Source: Neolentinus lepideus HHB14362 ss-1
Lineage: Eukaryota > Basidiomycota > Agaricomycetes > Gloeophyllales > Gloeophyllaceae
Assembly (NCBI GenBank): GCA_001632425.1
Contig: KV425615.1
Coordinates: 125,830-189,829, forward strand
Reading direction: 5' to 3'
DNA length: 64,000 nucleotides
Position numbers and translations under genes: made by a program. A model generated the notes under the pieces. It had not been told where the DNA came from, did not search any database, and was given only the letters and a program-made list of their open reading frames with translations. Position 1 is the stretch's first letter; each line of letters opens with the position of its first letter. Below are positions 34,801 through 47,636 of the stretch, piece by piece.

Positions 34801-37800
34801 TACATACTTGGATTCGATGGGATTCTGCGCTCAGAGGATTATGTTAACCGTCTCGGCACTAGATCGACTAAATGCTCACCTGGGAGGTCACGGCATCGAG
34901 ATAATGGGTCAGTTTATCCTCCGTGGTGCAAATGTAGCCCTCGCCACTGCTTTCCAGTCCTGGTCTACCCGCTCGACCGAATACCTGCAAGACATCCAGG
35001 ACCGATAGATCCACGAATGAACCTTTGGAGCTATCGTATACTTGAGTGCCCTTAATAATGACTGCAGTGTATCACTTAGAAGCTATATGACTATCTTCCG
35101 TTTATTGCACTGACCGGCGTGGGCTGGCAAGTTGACACCCCAAGCAAGGGTCGCCGTACAACAGAGAACCTGGCAAAAGGTAAACAAGGCACACTGGTGC
35201 ACGGGTCGACATCGTTACCTTAATGGCTTTGTCACCAAACATTCGTTCCATCATGTTCCGATCCGTCCGTAACATACCGGCATGGTGTATACCAAAGCCA
35301 TCATCGAATAACTGCTTCATCTCCTTGTTCCTAGACGTGCCAATATCCTGACGCAAGAATGACCATTGAGGATGTTTTTCGCAACTGAATTCTTCAAGAG
35401 TGCCATCAGTCAAAGCCGCCTCACGCAGGGCCTGTGCAGTTTTGACAGTTTCCTTCCGGGCATGAACAAACACCATGACTTGGTGACCTTGTCCGACCAA
35501 TTCAGCAACTTTTTCGTATGTTACTCGGTCCAGATTCTTCTTCGACTGGGTGCTGTTAGGCTTGCCCTTAACGCCTATGAAATGTTGCTCCAAAGGAACA
35601 GGGCGGAAAGAGGAGTCGAAATAGAATAGTCCGGTGTAGCGGGAGACACTGTTGTGGTACGTTGAAAACGAGAACATGACAAGTGAAAATGATTTTCGAA
35701 CCTCAAGAAATCCGCTACGTCAATGTAGTTTGGCAAGGTAGCACTAAGGCCCACGATTCGGATCACTGATTGACTAGATTCGACCTGATGAAGGGGAGTA
35801 AAAGATATGTCCTAAAGATTTTGAGTGATCTCTACTCGCCTGTCTCAGCGTTCTTGCCACGATCGCTTCGATGACTGCTCCACGGTCTTCATTGAGGAGA
35901 TGGACTTCGTCAATGATGAGAAGTTTGACCCTCTGCACTACGTAAGGCACTACCAATCCAACGAAATAATCCGCCCTACCGACACCAACTCTCCTTCACC
36001 GGTAGGCTTCCTAGTAACTACGTCCCATTTTTCAGGAGTTGTCACGATAATTTGTGTCTCCTCGATTTCTGTCTTAGTTAATTGCATGTCGCCTGCAGCG
36101 AAGGTAAGTCACAAGGTCTCGACGGCTCTTGGTAAGGAGAGGTATACTTACCTGTCAACTCCCGGACGCGAATTGAAAGCCACTTCAGCCGACTACCCAG
36201 TTTCCGGACGATTTCTGCTGCCAAAGCCTTCATGGGAGCACTGCAGACGGGTCAGAATGTACAAATACGAGGAACACCACAGCTAACACATATATGATCT
36301 TGAAGGCTTTGACATCTATCGTAGCCGCGAGAGGCTTCGCATTCGGATCTTTAGAACGATGCTGATCAAGGACACGCAGGATTGTCAACATTGCCACATC
36401 TGTTTTACCCTATAAAACGGTTTAATGAACCTTAGCCCATTGCACGCCACGTGAGTACGAACAGCACCAGTTGGAGCTAGTAAGATGTTTAATTTACGTA
36501 TTTGAACTACCCAATATCAAAGTATCCTCACCGCAAATCAGCATGTTTTCATTGGATCTATATGCAGTAGGATAGACGATAGACTGGACCCGATTTAGCG
36601 ATTTATAGCCCTGGTGGTAGGTTCAGCGTAAGTTTGATAAATGAATTATGGGACAAGTCAATTACCGGGAATGAACCCCGGGAAAGATTGTCTAATTCCG
36701 CCACAGGTATCAGGCGTTCTGTTTCCCGGGGAGGAACCGGTCTCGCAGGAGGTATGATAACCTCTTCATATTCCTATGAACAATCAGTGAGGGCAACATT
36801 TGGAATTATCGACTGTACCTGATGATCACGTCGAGTAGTACCTATGGGTAGAAGGTACTTGCTGCCCATCTGCGATAGTATATTATTCTGGACCAGCCAC
36901 GAAGAAGTATAGACGTGCGGCAAGATTTCTTGAAGCTCTTGCTGGATAACAGTGGATGAGACTTAGATAGCCTATGACACACAACACTTCTTACCGCGAC
37001 TCCGGAGAATAGAGGACGAGCAGCATTTTCCCGGAATTGTTGTTCCATTCGCTTCCTCACTGCGTCGGGCGAGAGGTCTGTGCCATCAGGGACACGGTCT
37101 ACGCAATCCTTAATCTTTCCAGGAGTTTTATTGAACATCTAATGACTTGCCATGTCTCGGCCTCTCTTTCGATTTATTGCTGAAAGGCTCAGTTCGTTCG
37201 ACATGATGTTGATTAGCGGTCCAAGCTCCCAGCTGAAAAATTAAGATGACTTCATGCCAGGACTTGGGCGAGATGCATTGTACTCACCACAGCGACGACC
37301 TCCACTCTATGGGTCAGGATTTCTGTAATCAAATCGAGATCGTCAAAACCAATGATTTCGACCAGCTCTTCGTTGATTGCATCGTTGCTACGTGAAGATG
37401 CCAAGATTGCGTGCAAGACATTTAAGAGTGGCTCGGCGCCTGGTTTACTGAATCAGAGCTGAGAACAGTCTACTCCGGACTCGGAAGTGGTGCACTAACG
37501 ATATAAGACGATAAACGAGAGACTGCGCCAGCTCAGAAGCAGAGGGAGTAGTTGTATGCCCATTTGATGATCGCATTGCAGAAGCATTCACGATTGAGCT
37601 CCATGATTCCTCATGAGCAAGATCCTCGAGTCGATCTGCTTCTTCCCTGGCCTTGCCTGAAGTACATTTTGGCAAGGGGCAGAGGTAACATCTTACACGT
37701 CCTTCTCACCTTTGCCTTGCTTCCGGATACTTTGCTTTCATGTTAACTCTCTGAACAACGTCCGAGTTGCTAATCCTGACAGACCTCAACCATTCCTCCA

Positions 37801-37873
37801 CACTCCGTCGGTCGACGTCCGACTCCGGGACTGAATCGGCAAGAAGCTCCAAATGGTTAAGAATATTGACCAT
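31842..37873 (-). CDS. SLH1: Slh1/ASCC3-type Ski2-like RNA helicase without the C-terminal Sec63 domain
   Basis: Large helicase of the family that splits stalled ribosomes (RQT complex). The start at 37873 gives [20 protein letters not shown]. The first helicase cassette has [20 protein letters not shown], the Walker A APTGAGKTDVAM (split by introns), [11 protein letters not shown], the DEVH box in [31 protein letters not shown] and [18 protein letters not shown] first Sec63 unit follows ([20 protein letters not shown], 34300-34450, to about 33400). The second cassette keeps a P-loop (GPPACGKST), but its DExH box reads ACDSLEQLD and its SAT motif is degenerate, as is common in this family. 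The protein stops at DVLDQECK (31842), where relatives continue into a second Sec63 domain. It is head to head with EMC3. Confidence 0.88.
36463..36476 (-). other. 14-nt microexon encoding the Walker A core
   Basis: On the minus strand CTCCAACTGGTGCT lies between an acceptor (TTACTAG) and a GTTCGT donor. With G from the upstream exon and GGTAAAACA from the downstream exon it gives A-P-T-G-A-G-K-T. Without it the P-loop cannot be formed. Confidence 0.75.
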
Positions 37874-38033
37874 AGTCCCGGACGAATAACAGCAGCTGCG
37901 ACCACCCTAAGTGTGTGGAATGAAGTTCAAGACTTTGCGTTTTGACACACAACTTGTCGCGATCAAAACGCGAGGAATGCACGCGTCGGTCCCGCGCTTC
38001 GGACCTGTCCGAGAACACCTCTAAACGTGAACC
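37874..38033. promoter_or_regulatory. Bidirectional promoter of the SLH1-type gene and EMC3
   Basis: 160 bp between divergent start codons. ACGCGT lies at 37981-37986, 48 bp before the EMC3 ATG, and AAAACGCGAGG lies about 15 bp further upstream. Confidence 0.5.
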
Positions 38034-39142
38034 ATGTCGAGCAATGCGTACGTTTATCGCTTTCATTCACCTTACCGACAGCTGATTACTGTTATGCGGT
38101 CTTCGAAGGGTGTCGTTGTATCTCGACCCGCAGATAAGGGACTGGGTGTTGTTTCCCATCACCCTTGTAATGGTGCGTGTCATGGGACATACTCAGAGCC
38201 ACGTCGAACTGAAGTATGGATTCCCAGATACTGGTTGGGATTCTGCGTCATTATGTTGTGATTCTGCTGCAGTCTCCGCCGAAAAAGCTCCCTAGAGCTG
38301 CGATCCGGGAACAGTGAGTCACGAGATACTCTCTCCTGACAGTGACCGATGGAAAGGTGGCAACATCAGGCGTGCTCTGGTTCGTTCGCAGATTCTAAGA
38401 GCGACATCTACGAACTCGCCCATTTCGGAATCATTTTACAAGTCCATCTCTCGGAATCTCTCGCAGGCTTTCGAGGCTGGAACATATCTGAAGGACGGTC
38501 CGCCCAAGGCAGATGCTCCTTCGACACCCCCTAACCCACTCTCGGACCCGAATGCGATGGATGGCATGATGGCGGGTATGAAGACCCAAATGGTGATGAT
38601 GGTCCCACAGATGGTCATCATGGGTTGGATTAACTTCTTCTTCCAAGGCTTTGTCTTAAGTGAGTGACATACCCAGAGCCGATGGAAGTTCCTGCTGACT
38701 AGACATACGGTGCAGTCAAACTACCGTTCCCACTAACTCTCGGCTTCAAATCTATGCTTCAGCGCGGTATCGAAACCCCCGACATGGATGTCCGATGGGT
38801 GTCATCTCTGTCCTGGTACTTCCTCAACTTCTTCGGATTGAATGGGCTATATCGCCTCATACTTGGCGGTGATAACGGTCAGTTACACAACTGTCTCTTT
38901 CATGTCTTCTGGATATCTGATGTCTTCGGACCTTGTACCCAGCTGCTGACTCTACGCGTGATATGACCACTCCTTTCGCCGCAGGCGTCCCACAGGCGCC
39001 CGGACAAGCTCAGGATTACAATAAATTATTGAAGGCCGAAAAGGACAACCTAGAGCTCGCCGAGGGGTTGTACTCATGGGTCGGGAAGGATGTAGAGCAG
39101 AGAGTCCTTCGGAGATATGGTAAACTACATTCCTCCTTGTAA
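38034..39142 (+). CDS. EMC3: ER membrane protein complex subunit 3
   Basis: Insertase subunit of the EMC, related to the YidC/Oxa1/Get1 fold, which inserts tail-anchored and multi-span proteins in the ER. Exon 1 is only 14 nt of coding sequence (MSSN plus two bases). Joined exons give [59 protein letters not shown], then [20 protein letters not shown] and [11 protein letters not shown], and [20 protein letters not shown] with [20 protein letters not shown], the second and third membrane segments. The methionine-rich stretch before span 2 is typical of the insertase vestibule. It ends YGKLHSSL at 39142. Confidence 0.92.
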
Positions 39143-39521
39143 CAAAATAGGGATATGTGTGAGATGCATCGCATTTACCGCAAATGATGTAGATCGTTGT
39201 GCAAAGGAAAGCAACATATTACCCGATATAAAGCTACAGTGCGAGATAGGTCCAGCGACGACGCGCGACAGTCACATACAAAAGTCCAATGTCGCACGGC
39301 GTCGCGGTCGCTATACATTCGTATACTGCTGTTGTAAGATAATGAGAAGGCACACGGCGGGCCCTATCACCGCCGCGTAGTCTATCCGTAAAGATACAAA
39401 GAATACAATCGACAGCGTTTTCTGGACATGGAATGAATGGCATTCACAATTGTGAGCGACTATGACAAGCAAGACACTCACCGAAAGCGTTGCGGAATTG
39501 AGTCAGACAGCTTCCCCGACA
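39143..39521. other. Convergent intergenic region between EMC3 and NCS1
   Basis: About 380 bp holding the 3' ends of both genes. No gene or repeat is visible. Confidence 0.35.
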
Positions 39522-40352
39522 CTACACCAAGCCGTCATACAACGATAGCGCCTGGATGTTGGCTTTAATTTATGCAATGGCGCCAGAATGACACTTTGGC
39601 GTACCTGGACAATTGTCGGGTCCTGTTTACTTCCTTCCACGAACTCATCATATGTTAGTTTCGCATCCTTATCTCTGTCCATATTCCTAAAAATCTTGTC
39701 CACGCGCTGTAGACGTGCCAAAGTCAGGAGGGGCAGCTGCAATTAATAGTTGATCCGACCTTCTCTGGGGTATCTTCGTCTGCGGGTAGCTTGACCATCT
39801 GCCCGGTCATCTTATATATTGACTGTACTATCTGTAACATCTCGTCATACGTGATGAATCCATCACCATCGATATCATATAGCTGGAACGCCCCTGCCAC
39901 GGAAGGATCAGAACCCACATAGCAGCAACAAACTAGTACACGCACATTTGAGTTTTTCGTCCAGCCGCCCTCTGCTCGTCACACTAAGCGCGCAGATAAA
40001 CTCCTTGAAATCGATGGTTCCGTTCTTGTTCTCGTCGAATACATTAAATACGTAGTCCGCGAACTCCTCTGGGTCGCCGAAAGGGAAAAACTGCTTGTAT
40101 ATTCGGCCGAACTCAGTCTTGTCAAGCTGACCAGAGGGACAGTCTTTGAGGAATCCCTTGTACCTGGGTGGAGTCAGCATTATGCAATATCACCAGAAAA
40201 GGACAAGGACCATTGCTGGAGCTCCCTCTTGTCGACTGGATATGAGCAATGAATGCACGAACATACCGCAGCGACGAGGAATACTTACAATAAGTGTTCT
40301 TCTGGAGGTCGGCGAGCTGCTCTGGCGACAACTTGCTCTGCGATTTGCCCAT
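39522..40352 (-). CDS. NCS1: Neuronal calcium sensor 1 / frequenin, EF-hand protein
   Basis: Calcium sensor that in fungi activates phosphatidylinositol 4-kinase. The start at 40352 gives [20 protein letters not shown]; Gly2 followed by KxxSK is an N-myristoylation signal. EF1 is degenerate ([13 protein letters not shown], with Cys-Pro in the loop, the family norm). EF2 is [16 protein letters not shown]3 is [14 protein letters not shown] and EF4 is [14 protein letters not shown]. The last exon encodes ALSLYDGLV, the usual C terminus. Introns of about 50-60 nt split the gene. It is divergent from the cysteine-rich gene at 40819. Confidence 0.95.
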
Positions 40353-40818
40353 GATGATGGAGAGAAGGTAAGCGGTCTGGGCTGTGGCGGGAGAGCGTTA
40401 CGGCAGTGCTGTGCAGATGTCATATTGTGTGATTATCAGGCCCGGTAATCTCCCGCAGACGGCGGTGCAGCTTCCGTATTTAGTTGGAGGGCACTCGACG
40501 GTCGCTGCCTCGAGGACGGTTGGAAGGAGAGTATTTACATCCGCAACACGAGGCAGCGCAGTACATCTTATAAGCGCAGACACGACTGTCTCTTAGTTTT
40601 CTAATGTATCCTTGCCCATCGTTCAGCTTATCGTCTAAAACCATGCCTGGCCTAAACCGAACCGATCAGCTAGAGGGGAAACCACATGCCGGGCGTGCCT
40701 TCTCAGTACAACAGTTCTTTCTCAGTACAAACAGCTTTATATGCCCTTTTTAGCACTTGCCAGTTGTCCATCTATTTAACTGTCCGACCTCCCTTCCGCC
40801 TCGACGCCGTGGCCCACC
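40353..40818. promoter_or_regulatory. Divergent promoter region of NCS1 and the cysteine-rich gene
   Basis: 466 bp between divergent start codons. Two nearly identical stretches with CTCAGTACAA lie near 40700-40730, next to each other. No gene is supported. Confidence 0.35.
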
Positions 40819-42264
40819 ATGTGTGTCGTGGACGGCTCCGTCGACCAGGCGATCAGCGATTGTCCGATGTGCAAGGTCTACCCGCCTAGCGGCGCCAGGT
40901 GTGCCTTCTTCCATACTGCCTGTGGCTTAGCGCTTATCCAGCTGTGCCACTCCCTCAGGTGTCCCCACAAGCGGGACGTCTGTCGGAACAAGGCAGTCCA
41001 TCCCCGCGACGTTGTATACTTGAAGAACGCTGAGGGTCAGTTTCTGCGCGATAGCATCGGCGGATTGAATTGATAATTATCTAATCACCGCTCCTTCCAG
41101 TCCAAACCTTCAATGGATGTGGATACTGCAAGGCGAGCGATCTGTCATGATAGAGACCTTCAGAGATCGCTGACTGAAGTGTCACAGTGGGCCGAAAGTA
41201 ACCCACCTGTGATTCTGTCAGGTAATAGGAATCCTGGGTGGCCCGGATGCTGTCGACCTCCTGGAGCTGGCGAGACGAAGAAGGTACCCGCTGCCGATTG
41301 GCGAGCTGTTAGCCTGGTCCACCATATCCCCATACCCGCTGAGATCAAATTATTATTGGAGAGGGCCGCGGCCAACAGGTCAAGTCCGCTCCATAGCCAG
41401 TCGGTCAACACCCCTCGAAGCGTGCAACCTCTTCCACCCACCATGGAGAGAAAGAATAGCAACGGCAGTGGAGGATCTACAGTCAAAGCGACAATCGTCC
41501 CCATCCGCACGGCTCCCATGGGCATACCCTCCAAAACCCGGACTAGTGGCAGCCCCAAGCGGTCAGCTACTTCTTTGACAGGAAGTATCTCTCGGGGTAC
41601 AGGAGGCCAGCTGTCATCCTCTCCGGGTGCTATCGAGCAACGGGAGAATCAACGCCACACGGAAAAACGTCACGAATCTCCGGGATCTAAAGCGAAGGAA
41701 TTGGAAGGATCGATGGGGCGTCGTGGTTCTACGCGCCATCCATCTGTGTCAGCTGCACTACAAACTTCTACTGTGGCGAAACCCATACTCCACACAGAAG
41801 AACAGACTCACCCGACGCTCCGCCGTCGTGCATCTACCGCAAATGCCACCGCGACTAATAAATCACCTTCTCCCCCTATGAAGTCGTCTGACATCTCAAG
41901 CAAGTCAGAATCCATATCCAAACGTCCTTCGAACCGGCGGGCGAGTCTGAGCGAGGTCTTCACCGGCTTGAAGGTTACCAAGAAGGGGCCTAACAGTGCT
42001 AGCAGCGAGAGTGGAGGTTCTGCTAGTTCGGGGTCCTTGAGCGAAAGCACAGTCACCTCGGAGGGATTCACAGACTATCTGTCTGACGAGTCCGAGGCAG
42101 AGATCCAGCGGCAAGCAGAGATAAAGGCAGCCCAGATCGCGCAGAACCACATGGAAGAGTTGGAATTCAAAGCGGCTAGGCTGCAGCTGGCGAATGTCGA
42201 CCTACGTCCTCCCAAGTCCTGGAATCCTGGTAGCACACCCAGTCACAACTCATCGCGAGCCTAA
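40819..42264 (+). CDS. Unrecognised protein with N-terminal Cys-rich (zinc-like) module
   Basis: Spliced gene, start MCVVDGSVDQAISDCPMCKV at 40819. Joining exons gives SGARCPHKRDVCRNKAVHPR, VVYLKNAE, QTFNGCGYCKW, AESNPP and NPGWPGCCRPPGAGE. This provides CxxC, CxxxxxxC, CxxC and CC pairs spaced like a zinc-binding fold. The GYCKW join needs a GC-AG intron at 41133-41187. From about 41400 the protein is a long, disordered Ser/Thr/Arg-rich tail with many SP and RRxS sites, followed by SDESEAEIQRQAEIKAAQIA, an acidic then Ala/Gln-rich helix near the C terminus. I recognise no named family. The clear Cys pattern makes it a real gene. Confidence 0.7.
41133..41187 (+). other. Putative GC-AG intron in the cysteine-rich gene
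   Basis: The donor is AAG then GCGAGC, the acceptor is TCACAG, and a branch-like CGCTGACTG lies inside. Removing 55 nt joins TGC AAG to TGG GCC and puts the Cys-rich exon in frame with the long downstream exon. No GT donor nearby does this. Confidence 0.6.
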
Positions 42265-42675
42265 GGTTGTCCAGTTGTCCTGAGGCCGGCGTACACGAAA
42301 TTTGACGAACAACCGAACCAGTAGAAGTGTGAAATTATGATTTTGTATTTGATTTATGACCGGTCGACAAAAGACGGATATGTATTATTCGAAGTTCTCC
42401 TCTTGGGGCATCTTGGTGGTTCAGTGGGAGGATAGTGGAGGTTGGTTTGAGGTGTAGCAACGTCAGATTTTTGTAACGTGTATGTATACTAGTGAACATG
42501 GTTACATCTTTGCATTGGACATCGTGTCAATGGCACGCTTCGGTACTTTCTCGTCAATGGCCCGACGCGATACTTACTCTGCCCACGCAGCTACCTGCTT
42601 GTTGGTCGTTGCACGCGACCCTTATGTCTCCTCTATAGCACTGTATCTTGAACTTCAGCTCATTGTGACGACCTC
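42265..42675. other. Intergenic region upstream of the PROPPIN gene
   Basis: 410 bp. ACGCGA occurs near 42563 and 42613, within about 115 bp of the next start codon. No gene is seen. Confidence 0.35.
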
Positions 42676-44201
42676 ATGAATCTCCAACGACATTCCATTA
42701 CTGCGACCAAGTCCATCCGCATTCTAGACGCACGCTTCGATGCAGACTCCCGCATATTCACCTGCTCTACACCCACCGGCTTCGCTGTATATCGCATGTA
42801 CCCACTAACATTACTCCGGAAACGAGGTATGTAGCGTCAGCTGGACGAGATGCCGTCTCTTGACCTCGCCCACAAGAACTGACCGGGGGAACCCTTGCCG
42901 CTGTCCTTCCGTTCCATTCATCCAATCTTCTGTTCCTGCTTGGTGGTGGGCGCAGTCCGTTCTACCCTCCGAACAAGGTCATATTATGGGATGACTCTAT
43001 AGGCAAGGAGGTGGCGGAGCTGGAGTTCAGGGAACGCGTCCGCGGGTTTGCATGTAGACGGGGCTGGCTCGCTGTTGCCGTTCGCAGGAGGGTCGTACTC
43101 TTTGAGGTGGGCCAGCGCGTCTCGAGGTATGGGGAATGGGATACATGTGATAACCCCCGAGGTGCGCGATACTATGCTACCAATGTTGTACGCTGAGTAA
43201 CATTGTGTTCGGAATATACAGGACTTGTCGCTCTTGCTACGGCCGCCAATTCTACCCTGTTGGCTATACCAGGTAGACAGACTGGTCATGTCCAGCTTAT
43301 TCACCTTCCCCCCTGTCAGCCTCCTGGAACCGCAGAACACCACTCCTCATCGACTCAGACTCGGCCACCTCCACAGCCCACAAGACACCCAGTCTCTATT
43401 ATAGCAGCGCACACTGGCTCATTAAGCACACTGTCTGTCCCTGCCTCTGGCAAACTGCTTGCGACAGCATCGTCGAAAGGCACATTAGTCCGGGTATGGG
43501 ATTCGTATACGGGCAAGCTCGTGCGGGAGTTTCGAAGAGGGACGGATAAGGCTGAGATCTATGGTGTTGCTTTTCGTCCGGATGAGAAAGAGCTTTGCGT
43601 CTGGAGTGACAAGGGAACTATACATGTCTTTGCTATTACCTCCAATTCAGGCGCATCGTAAGTGGCTATACCATTCTATACATTGATCAGTAATAAACGT
43701 ATGCTCAGGAATCGACAGTCATCATTCTCCCCTCTAACGCCATACCTTCCCCTCCCCAAGTACTTCGACTCCGAATGGTCCTACGCCCAGTATCGCATTC
43801 CTACACAATCCCCCCATGCCTCCATCCAGACACAAGCCTCTCGTCCGCCGAGGCTGAACGTCGCAGACGAAGAGCGCTGCGTCGTCGCATGGACTGACTG
43901 TGCAATTTCAGATCGGGAACGCGAATACCAACTTATAGCGCTGACGTATTCTGGTGGCTGGTATCGCTTGTCCTTACCGGGATCGGGATCAGGGTCGGGT
44001 GGGTCAGCGGCGTTGCCATCTTCCCCTTTGTCCGCGTCTCCACCCAGATTGGCTGGGATTCTGCGTCCGGGGTCGCCCAGTGCCTCGACGTTCTCGAGTC
44101 GTGCCGAGAAAGGCAAGGAGAAGGATAAAGAGGGTAAGGAGGGTCACGAGTGTACATTGCGGGAGTTCAGAAGGTATGGCAGGTGGGATGGATGGGGGTG
44201 A
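42676..44201 (+). CDS. PROPPIN beta-propeller, HSV2/WIPI3-4 type
   Basis: Phosphoinositide-binding seven-bladed propeller of the Atg18 family, acting in autophagy or endosomal membranes. The start at 42676 gives MNLQRHSITATKSIRILDAR. Blade segments include FTCSTPTGFAVYRMYPLTLL, LLFLLGGGRSPFYPPNKVIL and WDDSIGKEVAELEF. The lipid-binding motif is FRRG in GKLVREFRRGTDKAEIYGVA, followed by FRPDEKELCVWSDKGTIHVF. A proline-rich insert (HLPPCQPPGTAEHHSSSTQT) precedes HPVSIIAAHTGSLSTLSVPA. Near the end are LPLPKYFDSEWSYAQYRIP, as in Hsv2, and a low-complexity Gly-Ser run. It ends RRYGRWDGWG at 44201. Absence of a long Atg18-like loop supports the Hsv2 type. Confidence 0.85.
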
Positions 44202-44413
44202 CGGTGATGCTTTAGGTTATCTCAGGCTCTCATCTGGCGGCCTTTCTATCATGACTTTTGCTTGTCGTGCATGCATGTACTTTCTTCAGGCTCATACCAT
44301 CGGCATATATTGTACACGTATCAATGGATTGTCTGTTGTCTTGAATCTTGATCATTCACATCGACTATTTGTCAACTGGAATCATACTGGAACGTGTTAA
44401 TTAGTCCACGTGA

Positions 44414-46236
<1,823 letters not shown>

Positions 46237-46589
46237 AATCAAGGTTTAGTGACGTCGGGCACAGATGTAGAATAAAATGTATGATTTGTCGTACTTGATG
46301 CATTCCATGATGACCTTTCCTAGCATAGTTGACGGGCCCACGTCTGATTGTCGCAAGTACTGTTGCACTTGGTGGGTTCGCCATGGCCACAAACCACATC
46401 GGAGCGTTCCGGCGCTGTACGGTGTCTCGCACGGTGCACTAGATAGTGTTTGTCCTGACGACCCAGTATGACTGACCGACTGCCTGTGCAACCGAGGATA
46501 TTCATTTGACGCTTGACACCTTCCTTCCCTAAAGCTCTCTAAGATTCCTGGTACCTCGCGCCCACACTTCATATAACCATCAGTTTGAT
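46237..46589. other. Intergenic region between ATE1 and IMP2
   Basis: About 350 bp, tandem genes on both sides. It holds the ATE1 3' end and the IMP2 promoter. Nothing else is visible. Confidence 0.35.
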
Positions 46590-47532
46590 ATGGACGCCGT
46601 CAAGTCCATTTTCCAATCTGTGTTCAGGTCGCGATCGAAACCGCGATTCCAAAGGCTTAGTTGGATACGTACGTCCTGGAGGAGCGTCGTGAACGACCAT
46701 CCGATCGTCAGACGGAGCTGGAATACCCTATTCTGGCTGCCTACCGCTATAGTATTCACCGACTTCTTCTTCGTGGTCAAGCAAGTGGCGGGACCGAGCA
46801 TGCAGGTATGTAGTTTGTGTCATTTGACTATTGTTGGATAGAGATGATGCGAGTGCAGGCAGCCCACGTTGAATCCTAATAGCTCTCAGTGGCGAGACAT
46901 TGTTCTTTTTGATCGATATCATGTTAAAGTTGAGCCTCGTTACGAGAGGGGAGACATTATCGCTGTCTGGTATGGACATCATGGTTGGTGTCGCACTGTG
47001 TAACACATGGTGTATCAGGTCTCCTTCAGATCCCAGCAAATTGTTCATAAAGAGGATCATAGCACTGGCTGGAGATGTTGTAAGTACACGAGTACGAGGT
47101 TGATATCGTTATGAACAATGACTTCAAGGTGAAAACATTGCCGCCTTATCCTGACTTACAGGTATGTGTGCCAGAAGGGCATGTTTGGGTAGAAGGTACG
47201 CTTTCGCAGGCATAGCAACGTTTAACAAATTGAATATCCATTATTATGAGGTGACGAGCGGTTCAACTCTGATGACAGCAATGTATTTGGCCCCGTACGT
47301 TTATGCAGTTCAGAGACCTTGATGTTTCTTGATGACCGTCTGATAGGTCCCGCTGGCCTTGATAGATGCCAAGTTACTCTATATCATCTTCCCGTTCGAC
47401 AGGATAGGTCCGGTTTCATCACGTATAACGGTTCGTGACGACCTTCCTAAAGGTCCAGCATGGCGTAACGAGATGGCGGCAATCGAGCGGCAGCAGTGGC
47501 GAGACTCGCGAGTTACAAAACGCAGTGAATGA
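46590..47532 (+). CDS. IMP2: Mitochondrial inner membrane protease subunit 2 (S26 signal peptidase type)
   Basis: Cleaves sorting signals of proteins delivered to the intermembrane space. The start at 46590 gives MDAVKSIFQSVFRSRSKPRF, a basic leader, then NTLFWLPTAIVFTDFFFVVK, a membrane segment. The catalytic Ser is in VAGPSMQPTLNPNSS (joined across an intron) and the catalytic Lys is in LFIKRIIALAGDVV. The family motif GHVWVEGD is followed by SDDSNVFGPVPLALIDAKLL, the C-terminal S26 box. It ends RDSRVTKRSE at 47532. Imp1 normally forms a dimer with it; no Imp1 gene is in this window. Confidence 0.92.
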
Positions 47533-47636
47533 GATGTTCTCTAGTAGTACACTGGGTGCATATCTAGACTACTTATACAAAGATTGCGAAATAGCAAAAA
47601 TCATGATATAGCAGTCGTAGTCGAATAAGTTATCAT

